A stretch of 64,000 nt of DNA from positions 3,348,001 through 3,412,000 of the forward strand of contig NZ_CP117782.1 in NCBI RefSeq assembly GCF_028657905.1, written 5' to 3'. The number at the start of each line of letters is the position of its first letter. Positions within the stretch are counted from its first letter, which is position 1. Below the pieces are notes generated by a model. The model was not told the DNA's origin and searched no databases. It saw nothing but the letters and a program-made list of their open reading frames with translations. Positions 55,024 through 63,269 of the stretch are shown here, piece after piece. The stretch comes from Burkholderia sp. FERM BP-3421. Its GTDB lineage: Bacteria > Pseudomonadota > Gammaproteobacteria > Burkholderiales > Burkholderiaceae. The translations under genes were made by a program, and so were the position numbers.

Positions 55024-55152
55024 GCCGGCCGGCCGCGCTGCTTCGTCGCGCTGGATCCCGACGCGGGTTCGCGCGAGGCGCTGGCGGCATTGCCGGTCGC
55101 GGCCGGCGCGCGGCGCACGCCGCGCGCGCAGCTGCAACTGACGCTTGCGTTC
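55024..55152 (+). pseudogene. Fragment of an RNA 2',3'-cyclic phosphodiesterase gene (thpR-like)
   Basis: In one frame the sequence reads GRPRCFVALDPDAGSREALA and on to PRAQLQLTLAF, matching the N-terminal strand and first catalytic region of ThpR/LigT proteins. The motif HXTL reads QLTL. No in-frame start codon lies near; the ATG at 55019 is one frame off. Similarity stops at 55152, so about two thirds of the gene is missing. Assignment rests on roughly 40 residues. Confidence 0.6.
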
Positions 55153-55169
55153 AACAGATCCTTGAGGAG

Positions 55170-55358
55170 TTACGCCGGCATCCCCGGCGCGGCCCACGGC
55201 GTCACGTAGCCGGGCGCGATGATGCCGGCATTGCCGAGGCTCGTCGCGAGCGCGGCGTCGGGCTCGCGCTCGATCGCCGTGACCTCGCAGCCGGCCTCGC
55301 GCAGGTGGAACGCGGTGGCGACGCCGATCGCCCCTGCGCCGAGAACGACCGCATGCAT
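55170..55358 (-). pseudogene. 5' fragment of a D-amino acid dehydrogenase-like gene
   Basis: 62 codons: [20 protein letters not shown] (Rossmann FAD motif GAGAIG), then [19 protein letters not shown]. This is the start of DadA-type FAD oxidoreductases, which normally have over 400 residues. Homology ends about 55176 and a stop follows. It lies 16 bp downstream of the MFS gene on the same strand, so it was probably the second gene of that operon before truncation. Confidence 0.75.
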
Positions 55359-55374
55359 GGCGGCGCCCCGTGCC

Positions 55375-56637
55375 TCAGCCCGCGCCCACGCCGGCTTCCA
55401 CGAGCGACTTGCCGCGGGTTTCGGGCAGCACGAGCGCGGCGACCACGACGAGCAGGTAGCCGCCGCCCGCGACGTAGCCGATCGCCTGCACGAGCGACAT
55501 CGACTGCGACAGCGCGCCGACCGCGATCGGGAACAGCGAGCCGAGACCGCGGCCGAGGTTGTAGCAGAAGCCCTGGCCGGAGCCGCGGATCGCGCCGGGA
55601 TAGAGTTCCGACAGGTACGCGCCGATGCCGGCGAACACGCCCTGCACGACGATGCCGAGTGGAAAGCCGAGCAGCAGCATGGCGTCGTCGGTGATGGGCA
55701 GCATGGTGTAGGCCATGCCGATCGCGAACGAGCCGATCGCGAACAGGATGAACGACGCGCGCCGTCCGATCCGGTCGGACAGGATGGCGCCGACCAGATA
55801 GCCGAGGAACGAGCCGGTGATCAGCACGATCAGGTAGCCGCTGGTGTTGAACACGGACAGGTGCCGGACGGTTTTCAGGTAGGTGGGCAGCCAGGTCGTG
55901 ATCGCGTAGTAGCCGCCCAGCATGCCGGTGCACAGCAGGCTGCCGAAACAGGTCGCCTTCAGGTGCGCGGGGGCGAAGATCTGCAGGAACGGTGTGCGCT
56001 CGCCGCGGGCTTCGCGGGCGCGGCGAGCGGCGACGTACAGTTCGGGGTCGCGCACGTGACGGCGGATGTAGAGGATCCACAGCGCGGGCGCGAGGCCGAT
56101 CCAGAAGCACGCGCGCCACGCATACTGTTCGGGCAGCAGCGCGAAGAACGCCCAGTACAGCAGCGCGGCCAGGGCCCAGCCGACCGACCAGCTGCTCTGC
56201 AGGGTGCCGACCGCCTTCGCGCGATGCTGCGGCGAGCGGATCGTCTCGGCCATCATGATCGTCACCACCGACCATTCGCCGCCGAAGCCGAGGCCCTGCA
56301 GCGTGCGGGTCGCGAGCAACTGCTCGAACGAGTTCGTGAAGCCGGACAGGCAGGTGAACAGCGCGAAGGTCGCGATCGTCCATTGCAGCACGCGCACGCG
56401 GCCGTAGCGATCGGCGAGGATGCCGGCGAGCCAGCCGCCGAGCGCCGACGACACCAGCGCGCTGGTCGCGATCAGACCCGCCTCGCTGCGCGTCATGCCC
56501 CATGACGCGATCAACGTCGGGATCAGGAATGAATAGATCATGAAGTCGAACGCGTCGACCCCGTAGCCGCCGAAGCCGGCGTAGAGCGTGCGGCGCTCGC
56601 GCGTCGACAGCTCGTGGAACCACTGGAATGCCTGCAT
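55375..56637 (-). CDS. MFS transporter, metabolite:H+ symporter type
   Basis: 420 residues, twelve helices. Motif A is in [15 protein letters not shown], with the second-half counterpart in [15 protein letters not shown]. The N-terminus ([20 protein letters not shown]) resembles the sialate and aromatic/organic acid symporters. The substrate cannot be read from sequence; the truncated D-amino acid dehydrogenase downstream hints at an amino acid-like substrate, which is inference. Confidence 0.88.
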   Translation of the reverse strand: MQAFQWFHELSTRERRTLYAGFGGYGVDAFDFMIYSFLIPTLIASWGMTRSEAGLIATSALVSSALGGWLAGILADRYGRVRVLQWTIATFALFTCLSGFTNSFEQLLATRTLQGLGFGGEWSVVTIMMAETIRSPQHRAKAVGTLQSSWSVGWALAALLYWAFFALLPEQYAWRACFWIGLAPALWILYIRRHVRDPELYVAARRAREARGERTPFLQIFAPAHLKATCFGSLLCTGMLGGYYAITTWLPTYLKTVRHLSVFNTSGYLIVLITGSFLGYLVGAILSDRIGRRASFILFAIGSFAIGMAYTMLPITDDAMLLLGFPLGIVVQGVFAGIGAYLSELYPGAIRGSGQGFCYNLGRGLGSLFPIAVGALSQSMSLVQAIGYVAGGGYLLVVVAALVLPETRGKSLVEAGVGAG

Positions 56638-56700
56638 GCGCGCCGTTGCTCCCGGTGTCGTGGGGGTCGCGGGCTATTGTAAGGGGCGGGGCGGCGGAGC

Positions 56701-56708
56701 AAAAAAGA
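56701..56708. repeat. Left 8-bp target duplication of the ISL3 element
   Basis: AAAAAAGA, repeated at 59392-59399 immediately outside the right terminal repeat. Eight-base duplications are typical of ISL3-family insertion. Confidence 0.92.
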
Positions 56709-56787
56709 GGTTCATCGCGGGAAACCGTGGAAGCTTTGGGTGCAGTTGGTAATCTGACGCCAGTGGAAACGGGCGTTGGAGGCCAAA

Positions 56788-57331
56788 TTGCTGGATCGCA
56801 AAGCACTACAGGCATTGGGATGCTGGACGGGCTACCGGGTTGAGCGAGTGGAATGGCCGTCGGAGGCAAGCCGAACCCTGTCGCTGTATCTCAAGCCGGT
56901 CAGCAAAGTGATGGTCTGCGAGCAATGCGGCAAACGGTGCCAGCAGATTCACGAGACGACCGTTCGGCGGGTGCGGGATCTGCCCTTATTTGAATACCGG
57001 GTGGTGCTCCATGTGCCGCGCCGACGAGTCTGGTGCGACCACTGCGGCGGCCCTCGGTTGGAGAGGCTGGATTGGCTGGGGCGTTACCAACGGGTCACTG
57101 CCCGCTTTGCCAAGGCCTGCGAGATCTTGCTGAAGTCCGCCAGCGTACAGGCTGTTGCTGCGTTCTATGGTCTGAATTGGCACACTGTCAAATCGATCGA
57201 CAAAGCCAGTTTGCAAGCCAGCATTGTTGAGCCGGATTGGGAACAGGTGCGGTATCTGGCCATGGACGAGTTTGCGCTCCACAAGGGCCATCGCTATGCC
57301 ACCGTGGTTGTTGAGCCGATCAGCCGGCAAG
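56788..57331 (+). pseudogene. ISL3-family transposase, N-terminal part
   Basis: Starts at TTG 56788 (MLDRKALQALGCWTGYRVER) with GGAGG 6 bases upstream. Zinc-binding CXXC pairs are CEQCGKRC and CDHCGG; an HTH region and the first catalytic Asp (YLAMDEFALHKGHRYA) follow. The frame is interrupted at residue 181-182 by the IS256-family insertion. Joined with 58712-59388 it gives an intact 406-residue transposase (EPISRQ then VLWIGQG). Confidence 0.92.
57323..57331. repeat. Left 9-bp target duplication of the IS256-family element
   Basis: GCCGGCAAG, repeated at 58703-58711. Removing one copy plus the element restores the ISL3 reading frame exactly. Confidence 0.95.
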
Positions 57332-58702
57332 GGACCTGTCCGGGATTTTGTGGGCGGGGCATATCATGAGAGGTAAAAGTCATGGATATGCCGATGCCGA
57401 AAAAACGAACAGCCGCTGCGCAGGCGGCGGAGCGGGGCCCGCTGCCGGACCTGCCCAAAGAACTGCTTGACCAGTTGGTTACTGGTCCAATGACGCCAGC
57501 CGAGGTGCAGAACCTGATGCTGGCCTTCAACAAGGCACTCATCGAGCGCGCCATGGGTGCTGAGATGAATTTGCACCTGGGTTACCCGTCCGGACAGCCC
57601 AAGCCACCTGGACAGGCCAACGAGCGCAACGGTGCCAGCGGCAAGACGGTCATGACGGAGCGCGGCCCGGTCCGGGTCGAAGTGCCTCGTGATCGCGACG
57701 GTAGCTTCGAGCCAATCCTGATTCCCAAGCACGAGCGCCGCTTTACCGGTTTCGATGAGCGCATCATCGCGATGTACGCGCGCGGCATGAGCGTACGCGA
57801 GATTCAAGCGTTTCTGGCAGAGAGCTACGGTACCGAGGTGTCTCCCGATTTCATCAGTTCGGTAACCGACGAGGTCATGGCCGAGGCTTTCGCCTGGCAA
57901 AGCCGGCCGCTCGAAACAATGTATCCGGTGGTGTTCTTCGACGCGCTGCGGGTCAAGATCCGCGATGACGGAATCGTCAGCAACAAGGCCGTGTATCTGG
58001 CACTGGGCATCCAGGCTGACGGCCAGCGCGACGTGCTGGGGCTGTGGATCGAGCAGACCGAGGGCGCCAAGTTCTGGCTCAAGGTATTCAATGAACTGAA
58101 GGTACGCGGCTGCCAGGATATTCTGATTGCCGTGGTTGACGGTCTGAAAGGACTTCCCGAGGCAATCGGCACGGTTTATCCCCAGACTACCGTGCAGACC
58201 TGCATCGTGCATCTGATCCGTAATAGTTTGGAGTTTGCCAGCTACAAGGATCGCAGCGTACTCGCCAGAGCGTTGCGCCCGATCTATGCCGCGGCCAGTG
58301 CGCAAGCGGCCCAGCAAGCGCTACAGGATTTCGCCGAGGGTCCATGGGGAAACAAGTATCCGATGATCGTCCAGTGCTGGCAGCGCGCCTGGGAGCACGT
58401 CACACCGTTCTTCGTGTTTCCGCCGGACATTCGGCGAGTGGTTTACACCACAAACGCCATTGAGAGTTTGAACATGCAACTGCGCAAGATCATCAAGACC
58501 CGCGGTCACTTCCCACACGACGAAGCCGCCGTCAAACTGCTCTGGCTCGCGCTGCGCAACGTGCTGGCCAAGTCGGTACGAACGACCTTCGACTGGAAAT
58601 CCGCGATGAACCAGTTTGCTATTCTGTTCGGGGAGCGATTTACGCAAGCCCGCTGATCACTGGTTGTTCAACCGCCTCGCCCACAAAAATGCGGACAGGT
58701 CC
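57332..58702 (+). mobile_element. Complete IS256-family insertion sequence
   Basis: 1371 bp. The terminal inverted repeats begin GGACCTGTCC and match at about 25 of the outermost 29 bases. A 9-bp duplication GCCGGCAAG flanks it. It contains one intact transposase gene. It is nested in the ISL3 transposase, so it is the more recent insertion of the two. Confidence 0.95.
57382..58656 (+). CDS. IS256-family transposase
   Basis: 424-residue DDE transposase of the mutator type. Catalytic residues are Asp in VVFFDALRVKIRD, Asp in ILIAVVDGLKGLPEAI, and Glu in TTNAIESLNMQLRK. The frame is complete, with no frameshift, so the element may still be active. Confidence 0.95.
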   Translation: MDMPMPKKRTAAAQAAERGPLPDLPKELLDQLVTGPMTPAEVQNLMLAFNKALIERAMGAEMNLHLGYPSGQPKPPGQANERNGASGKTVMTERGPVRVEVPRDRDGSFEPILIPKHERRFTGFDERIIAMYARGMSVREIQAFLAESYGTEVSPDFISSVTDEVMAEAFAWQSRPLETMYPVVFFDALRVKIRDDGIVSNKAVYLALGIQADGQRDVLGLWIEQTEGAKFWLKVFNELKVRGCQDILIAVVDGLKGLPEAIGTVYPQTTVQTCIVHLIRNSLEFASYKDRSVLARALRPIYAAASAQAAQQALQDFAEGPWGNKYPMIVQCWQRAWEHVTPFFVFPPDIRRVVYTTNAIESLNMQLRKIIKTRGHFPHDEAAVKLLWLALRNVLAKSVRTTFDWKSAMNQFAILFGERFTQAR

Positions 58703-58711
58703 GCCGGCAAG
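58703..58711. repeat. Right 9-bp target duplication of the IS256-family element
   Basis: GCCGGCAAG, identical to 57323-57331. Confidence 0.95.
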
Positions 58712-59388
58712 TGCTATGGATCGGCCAGGGCCGCTCACGCGAAACCGCCCGAGCCTTCTTCGAGCAGCTTCCCGAAGGCGTTGCCGAGCGCATCGAGGCG
58801 GTCGCCATCGATATGACGACCGCCTATGAGCTGGAAATCAAGGCGAACTGCCCGCAGGCGGAAGTCGTCTATGACTTGTTCCACGTGGTGGCCAAGTACG
58901 GACGTGAAGTCATTGACCGGGTACGAGTCGATCAGGCCAATCAGCTTCGGCATGACCGTCCTGCGCGCAAAGTACTGAAGTCGAGCCGCTGGCTGCTGCT
59001 GCGCAATCGCCAGAACTTGCGGGCAGATCAGGCGGTACATCTGAATGAACTGCTGGAAGCCAACCAGCCGTTGCTGTGCGTCTATCTGCTACGCGATGAA
59101 CTCAAGCGACTCTGGTTCTACCAGAGACCCGCCTGGGCTCAGAAGGCATGGGGACAATGGATCAGGCAGGCTCAGCAGAGCGGCATTACGCCGCTCAAAC
59201 TGTTCGCTGAACGCCTGCAAAGCTACTGGCACGGCATTCTGGCTCGCTGCAAACACCCGCTCAATACCAGCGTCGTCGAAGGCATCAACAACACCATCAA
59301 GGTCATCAAGCGTCGGGCCTACGGCTACCGGGATGAGGAATACTTCTTCCTCAAGATCCGCGCTGCCTTCCCCGGTAATCCGCGATGA
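58712..59388 (+). pseudogene. ISL3-family transposase, C-terminal part
   Basis: Continues the interrupted transposase: second catalytic Asp in AIDMTTAYELEIKANCPQAE, the DLFHV segment, and the catalytic Glu in NTSVVEGINNTIKVIKRRAY. It ends FPGNPR with its stop inside the right terminal repeat. The ATG before this segment has no Shine-Dalgarno. Confidence 0.92.
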
Positions 59389-59391
59389 ACC

Positions 59392-59399
59392 AAAAAAGA
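59392..59399. repeat. Right 8-bp target duplication of the ISL3 element
   Basis: AAAAAAGA, identical to 56701-56708. Confidence 0.92.
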
Positions 59400-59559
59400 A
59401 GCCGCGCTCGGAATGCGTGGGGGGCGGGTCGGGCCGGGAGCCGGGCCGGCGCCGGGGTCCGGCGTCGAACCTCGGCCGGGCGCGAGGCGCCCGGCGTCGC
59501 GCCAGCGGCCGGAGACCGCCGGCGTGAACCGACGCGCGCGAGGCGCGCCGGCGCTGGCG
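59400..59559. other. GC-rich spacer with no gene
   Basis: 160 bp of very GC-rich sequence full of short self-complementary runs (for example GCGCGAGGCGC). It is the 3' side of the minus-strand ABC exporter gene. I see no gene and no clean terminator. The ISL3 target A-run, read on the minus strand, would have been a T-run downstream of that gene. Confidence 0.4.
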
Positions 59560-61326
59560 CTACGCGGCGAGCTTCTGGTCGGCGCGCTGCACGTCGAGCG
59601 TCTCGTGGTGGAAGCTCGCGAGCGATTCGCGGTGCGCGACGCTCACGATCGCGGCCTTCGGCAGGCGCTCGTTGAGCACGTGATAGAAGCGCGCCTCGTT
59701 GTCGGCGTCGAGCGCGCTCGTCGCTTCGTCGAGGAACAGGTAGTCGGGCTTGTGCAGCAGCACGCGGGCGCCCGCGAGACGCTGCTGCTCGCCCGGCGAC
59801 AGGATGCGGGTCCAGTGGCCGGTCTCGGCGAGGCGCTCGGCATAGGCGTCGAGATGGCAGGCGCGCAGCGCGTCGCGGCAGGCCTCGTCGCTGAACGCGT
59901 CGGCGCCCGACGGATACGCGAGCGCCGCCTTCAGCGTGCCGATCGGCAGGTAGCTCTGCTGCGGGACGAACATCATGCGCGCGCCGGACGGCGCGTCGAT
60001 CGCGCCGTCGCCGAACGGCCACAGGCCCGCCAGCGCGCGCATCAGCGTGCTCTTGCCGGCCCCGGAGGCGCCGCGCACGAGCCAGCGCGAGCCGGGGCGG
60101 ATCGCGATGTCGCCGATCGTCGCGAGCGGCTGGCCGTCGGGCAGCGCGAGCCGCAGGCCGGCCGTCGCGACCCGGTCGGCGTCGACCTGGCGCAGCGCGA
60201 TGCCGCCGTGGCCGTGGGCCGCGGCCTCGGCGCGCTCATTGTGCGACGCATGCGCGACGCGCTTGAATTCGCGCAGACGGTTGACGGTCGCGCGCCATTC
60301 GACGAGCGTGCCGTAGCTGTTGATGAACCACGAGAACGATTCGCTGACGGTGTCGAACGCGGCGCGGATCTGCATCAGCACGCCGAACGAGAACGCGCCC
60401 GCGAAGTAGCGCGGCGCGGCGACCACGATCGGGAAGATGATCGCGATCTGGCCGTAGAAGCTGAGCACGAACGAGAGCCGCTTGGTGTAGCGCATGATGC
60501 GCCACCAGTTGTCCTTGATGTGCGCGAACACGCCGTTGACGTTGTCGCGCTCCCTGCGCTCGCCGTCGTAGAACGCGATCTGCTCGGCGTTCTCGCGGAT
60601 CCGGATCAGGCCGAAGCGGAAGTCGGCCTCGACCCGCTGCTGCTGGTAGTTGAGCGGCACGAGCTGGTGGCCGAACCAGTGCGTCATCAGCGAGCCGAAT
60701 ATGGCGTACAGCGCGGCGGCCCACACCATGTAGCCGGGGATCATGACCGGCGAGCCGCCGAGCGTGATGGTGAGCGCGCCCGCGAGCGACCAGAGGATCG
60801 TCACGAACGACACGAGCGTGACGACCGTCGACAGCAGGTCGAGGGTCAGCGCGAGCGTGGTGGTGGCGAACGACGCGAGATCGTCGCTGATCCGCTGGTC
60901 GGGGTTGTCGGCGAGGCGGTCGCGTTCGATCCGGTAGAACGCGCGCGCGCCGAGCCATTCCTCCAGGAAGCGCTCGGTGAGCCACTGCCGCCAGCGGAAG
61001 CCGAGCATCTGCCGCAGGTAGCGGCCGTAGACGAACAGGATGATGTACGCGAATGCGAGCCCGCTGAACACGAGCAGCAGGTGCGGGAAGTCGTGGACGT
61101 CCTTCGATTCCAACGCGTTGTAGAACTGCGCGTTCCACTTGTTGAGCTTGACGTTGATCGCGACCATCAGCAGGTTGATCGCGATGATCGTGATGAACAG
61201 CGTCCAGGCGATCTTCCATTCGGACGAGACCCAGTAGGGCTTGATGAGCCGCCACGCCGACACGTCGCGCGCGGACGCGGCGGGATCGTGCGGATCGGGG
61301 CGGGCGGAGGGGGGCGATTGGCTCAT
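59560..61326 (-). CDS. ABC exporter with SbmA/BacA-like membrane domain (YddA type)
   Basis: 588 residues, one polypeptide. The SbmA/BacA-like membrane domain (about residues 25-370, six helices) contains NAQFYNALESKDVHDF and WRQWLTERFLEEWL. The ATPase domain has Walker A GASGAGKST, signature LSPGEQQRLAGARVLL and Walker B YLFLDEATSALDADN. Relatives handle antimicrobial peptides, cobalamin or unknown hydrophobic solutes; the substrate here is unknown. It is divergent from the thi operon. Confidence 0.9.
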   Translation of the reverse strand: MSQSPPSARPDPHDPAASARDVSAWRLIKPYWVSSEWKIAWTLFITIIAINLLMVAINVKLNKWNAQFYNALESKDVHDFPHLLLVFSGLAFAYIILFVYGRYLRQMLGFRWRQWLTERFLEEWLGARAFYRIERDRLADNPDQRISDDLASFATTTLALTLDLLSTVVTLVSFVTILWSLAGALTITLGGSPVMIPGYMVWAAALYAIFGSLMTHWFGHQLVPLNYQQQRVEADFRFGLIRIRENAEQIAFYDGERRERDNVNGVFAHIKDNWWRIMRYTKRLSFVLSFYGQIAIIFPIVVAAPRYFAGAFSFGVLMQIRAAFDTVSESFSWFINSYGTLVEWRATVNRLREFKRVAHASHNERAEAAAHGHGGIALRQVDADRVATAGLRLALPDGQPLATIGDIAIRPGSRWLVRGASGAGKSTLMRALAGLWPFGDGAIDAPSGARMMFVPQQSYLPIGTLKAALAYPSGADAFSDEACRDALRACHLDAYAERLAETGHWTRILSPGEQQRLAGARVLLHKPDYLFLDEATSALDADNEARFYHVLNERLPKAAIVSVAHRESLASFHHETLDVQRADQKLAA

Positions 61327-61531
61327 GGGCGTCCTGATGAGTGGACCGGATACCGCGCCGCGCGCGGCGCGCCTGAAAACAGTGCCGCATGGCGGCGGGC
61401 GTGCGCCGATTGTGTGGGGCGCGGCTTAAACGGCCCTTAACGCGCGGGCCGGGCGCGACCGGACCCGGCCCGATCATCGGGCATTGTGCCAGCGCGGCGG
61501 GGCGTCGGGCGATTTTGCCGCAGGCGCCGGT

Positions 61532-61561
61532 TTGCGGCCGTTTCCGCTTTTATGGTCTAAT
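61532..61561 (+). promoter_or_regulatory. Promoter of the thiO-thiS-thiG operon
   Basis: TTGCGG (61532-61537), an 18-bp spacer and TCTAAT (61556-61561). Transcription would start near 61568, about eight bases before the riboswitch, which fits well. Confidence 0.6.
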
Positions 61562-61575
61562 GACCGCCGACGAAA

Positions 61576-61676
61576 CAGGGGTGCTTTGCACGCCAGCCGC
61601 CCGGCGACGGGCGTGGCGCGACGAGGCTGAGAGAGACCCTTCGCACCCGATCCGGGTAATACCGGCGCGGGAAGTT
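61576..61676 (+). promoter_or_regulatory. TPP (THI-element) riboswitch
   Basis: Opens with GGGGTGC and contains the conserved GGCTGAGAG and AGACCC. The second sensor arm reads ACCCGATCCGGGTAATACC, followed by GGCGCGGGAAG. Order and spacing match the THI element that binds thiamine pyrophosphate and represses thiamine synthesis genes. The expression platform lies in 61677-61799; a CCGGC/GCCGG stem near 61735-61755 followed by TTTCGTCCTTTT is a possible terminator. Confidence 0.93.
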
Positions 61677-61799
61677 TCCGATCCCGCCGGGCCGCGCTGG
61701 CCGTCATTCCCGTTTCGCCAGCGCCTCGCACGCCCGGCCGGCCCTGGCTGCCGGTTTCGTCCTTTTGGGTGCGCGCGCCGCGTGTTGCGGAAGGATTCG

Positions 61800-61877
61800 A
61801 TGACCGTTCATTCTTCATTTGTATGTTTCCCGTGGTCCTGCTGTCGCGCTGCTGCGCGGGCGGGGGGGCGCTCATGA
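61800..61877 (+). CDS. 25-codon upstream ORF overlapping thiO
   Basis: Reads MTVHSSFVCFPWSCCRAAAR and on to GGRS. It has a good Shine-Dalgarno (GGAAGGA, 61789-61795), and its stop overlaps the thiO ATG as ATGA (61874-61877). The thiO start itself has only a G-run upstream, so thiO is probably translated by coupling to this short ORF. No family resemblance. It may be a leader peptide through which the riboswitch controls translation; this is inference. Confidence 0.55.
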   Translation: MTVHSSFVCFPWSCCRAAARAGGRS

Positions 61878-63004
61878 CGCCCGGATCGCAAGCCGATTTC
61901 GCGGTGCTGGGCGGCGGCCTGGTCGGTCGGCTGGTCGCATGGCGGCTGGCGGGCGAGGGCCATCGCGTCGTGCTCGTCGAGCGCGGCGACGCGGCCGGGT
62001 CGGGCGCGGCCGCCTGGGTGGCCGCCGCGATGCTCGCGCCGCTCGCCGAGGCGGCGAGCGCGGAACTGCTGATCACCGAACTGGGCGCCGCGTCGCTCGA
62101 GCGCTGGCCCGCGTGGCTCGCCGAACTGCCGGAGCCGGTGTTCTTCCAGCGCAACGGCACGCTCGTGGTCTGGCATCACGCGGATCGCGCCGAGGCGCCG
62201 CTGTTCGAGCGCCGGGTGCGCGCGAACGCACCGGCGGCGCTGGTCGACGGCGGCTTCGTGCCGCTTGCCGGCGCGCAGGTCGACGCGGCCGAGCCCGCGC
62301 TCGGCGGTCGCTTCGCGCGCGGCCTGCTGCTGCCGCGCGAGGGCCAGCTCGACAACCGCCAGACCTTGCATGCATTCGCGGCCGGCCTGGCCGAGCGCGG
62401 CGTCGAGACGCACTGGAATACCGTGGTCGATCTCGCGACCGCGCCGGCGGCGCGCGTCACGATCGATTGCCGCGGGCTGGGCGCGAAGCAGGTGTTCCCG
62501 ACGCTGCGCGGGATCCGCGGCGAGGTGGCGCGCGTGCACGCGCCGGGTATCGGCCTGAGCCGTCCGGTGCGGCTGCTGCATCCGCGCTACCCGCTCTACA
62601 TCGCGCCGAAGGAGCATGACCTGTACGTGATCGGCGCGACCGAGGTGGAGGGCGAGGACATGTCGCCCGTCAGCGTGCGCTCGGCGCTCGAACTGCTGAG
62701 CGCCGCGTTTTCCGTGCATCCGGCCTTCGGCGAGGCGCGCATACTCGAACTCAACGCGCAATGCCGGCCGACGCTGCCCGACCACCGACCGGCGCTGGTC
62801 TGGGACGGCGGCGCGCGGCTGGCCGTCAACGGCCTGTACCGCCACGGCTTCATGATCGCGCCGGAGGTGGCGGATCAGGCGGCGCGTTTCGCGTGCGCGC
62901 TGCTCGAACGCCGGGTGACGGATGCCGATACGTTTGCCGCCTGGCGCGCCGACGCCCGCTGGCCGGCGCTGCTGCAACTGGGCGAGGTGCGCGAGCCCGC
63001 GTGA
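61874..63004 (+). CDS. thiO: FAD-dependent glycine oxidase ThiO
   Basis: 376-residue D-amino acid oxidase-fold flavoenzyme that makes dehydroglycine for the thiamine thiazole. The N-terminal FAD motif is FAVLGGGLVGRLVAWRLAGE; the C-terminal segment is NGLYRHGFMIAPEVADQAA. I start it at 61874 (MTPGSQADFAVLGGG), matching the family and the uORF overlap; the frame is open upstream. First main gene of the operon. Confidence 0.93.
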   Translation: MTPGSQADFAVLGGGLVGRLVAWRLAGEGHRVVLVERGDAAGSGAAAWVAAAMLAPLAEAASAELLITELGAASLERWPAWLAELPEPVFFQRNGTLVVWHHADRAEAPLFERRVRANAPAALVDGGFVPLAGAQVDAAEPALGGRFARGLLLPREGQLDNRQTLHAFAAGLAERGVETHWNTVVDLATAPAARVTIDCRGLGAKQVFPTLRGIRGEVARVHAPGIGLSRPVRLLHPRYPLYIAPKEHDLYVIGATEVEGEDMSPVSVRSALELLSAAFSVHPAFGEARILELNAQCRPTLPDHRPALVWDGGARLAVNGLYRHGFMIAPEVADQAARFACALLERRVTDADTFAAWRADARWPALLQLGEVREPA

Positions 63005-63035
63005 GCGCCGCGCCGAACCGATACCGACTTTTCGC

Positions 63036-63236
63036 ATGATGGACATCCAGATCAATCAACAGACGCTGACCCTGCCCGACGGCGCGACGGTCGCCGACGC
63101 CCTCGCCGCGTACGGCGCGACGCCGCCGTTCGCGGTGGCCCTGAACGGCGCGTTCGTCGCGCGCACCCAGCACGCGGCGCGTGCGCTCTCCGGCGGTGAC
63201 CGGCTCGATGTCGTGCATCCGGTGGCGGGCGGCTGA
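63036..63236 (+). CDS. thiS: Thiamine sulfur carrier ThiS
   Basis: 66-residue ubiquitin-fold protein, MMDIQINQQTLTLPDGATVA, ending HPVAGG with the Gly-Gly tail that is adenylated and thiocarboxylated. ATG at 63036 or 63039. It donates sulfur to ThiG. Confidence 0.94.
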   Translation: MMDIQINQQTLTLPDGATVADALAAYGATPPFAVALNGAFVARTQHAARALSGGDRLDVVHPVAGG

Positions 63237-63269
63237 CGCCGCCGCTTCCGGCCCAACCAGGATTCTTCG

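Larger units (their letters stand above)
56709..59391 (+). mobile_element. ISL3-family element interrupted by an IS256-family element
   Basis: 2683 bp including the inner element; about 1303 bp without it and its target duplication. The left end reads GGTTCATCGCGGGAAACCG and the right end, inverted, GGTTCATCGCGGATTACCG, with the first 12 bases identical. It is flanked by AAAAAAGA on both sides. It lies in the spacer between an MFS gene and an ABC exporter gene and disrupts no host ORF. The transposase is split and inactive as it stands. Confidence 0.93.

Noticed and set aside
61389..61799. In-frame extension upstream of the 25-codon thiO leader ORF
   Set aside because: It runs through the promoter and TPP riboswitch, which cannot be coding here. 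Only the part from 61800 has a ribosome site.
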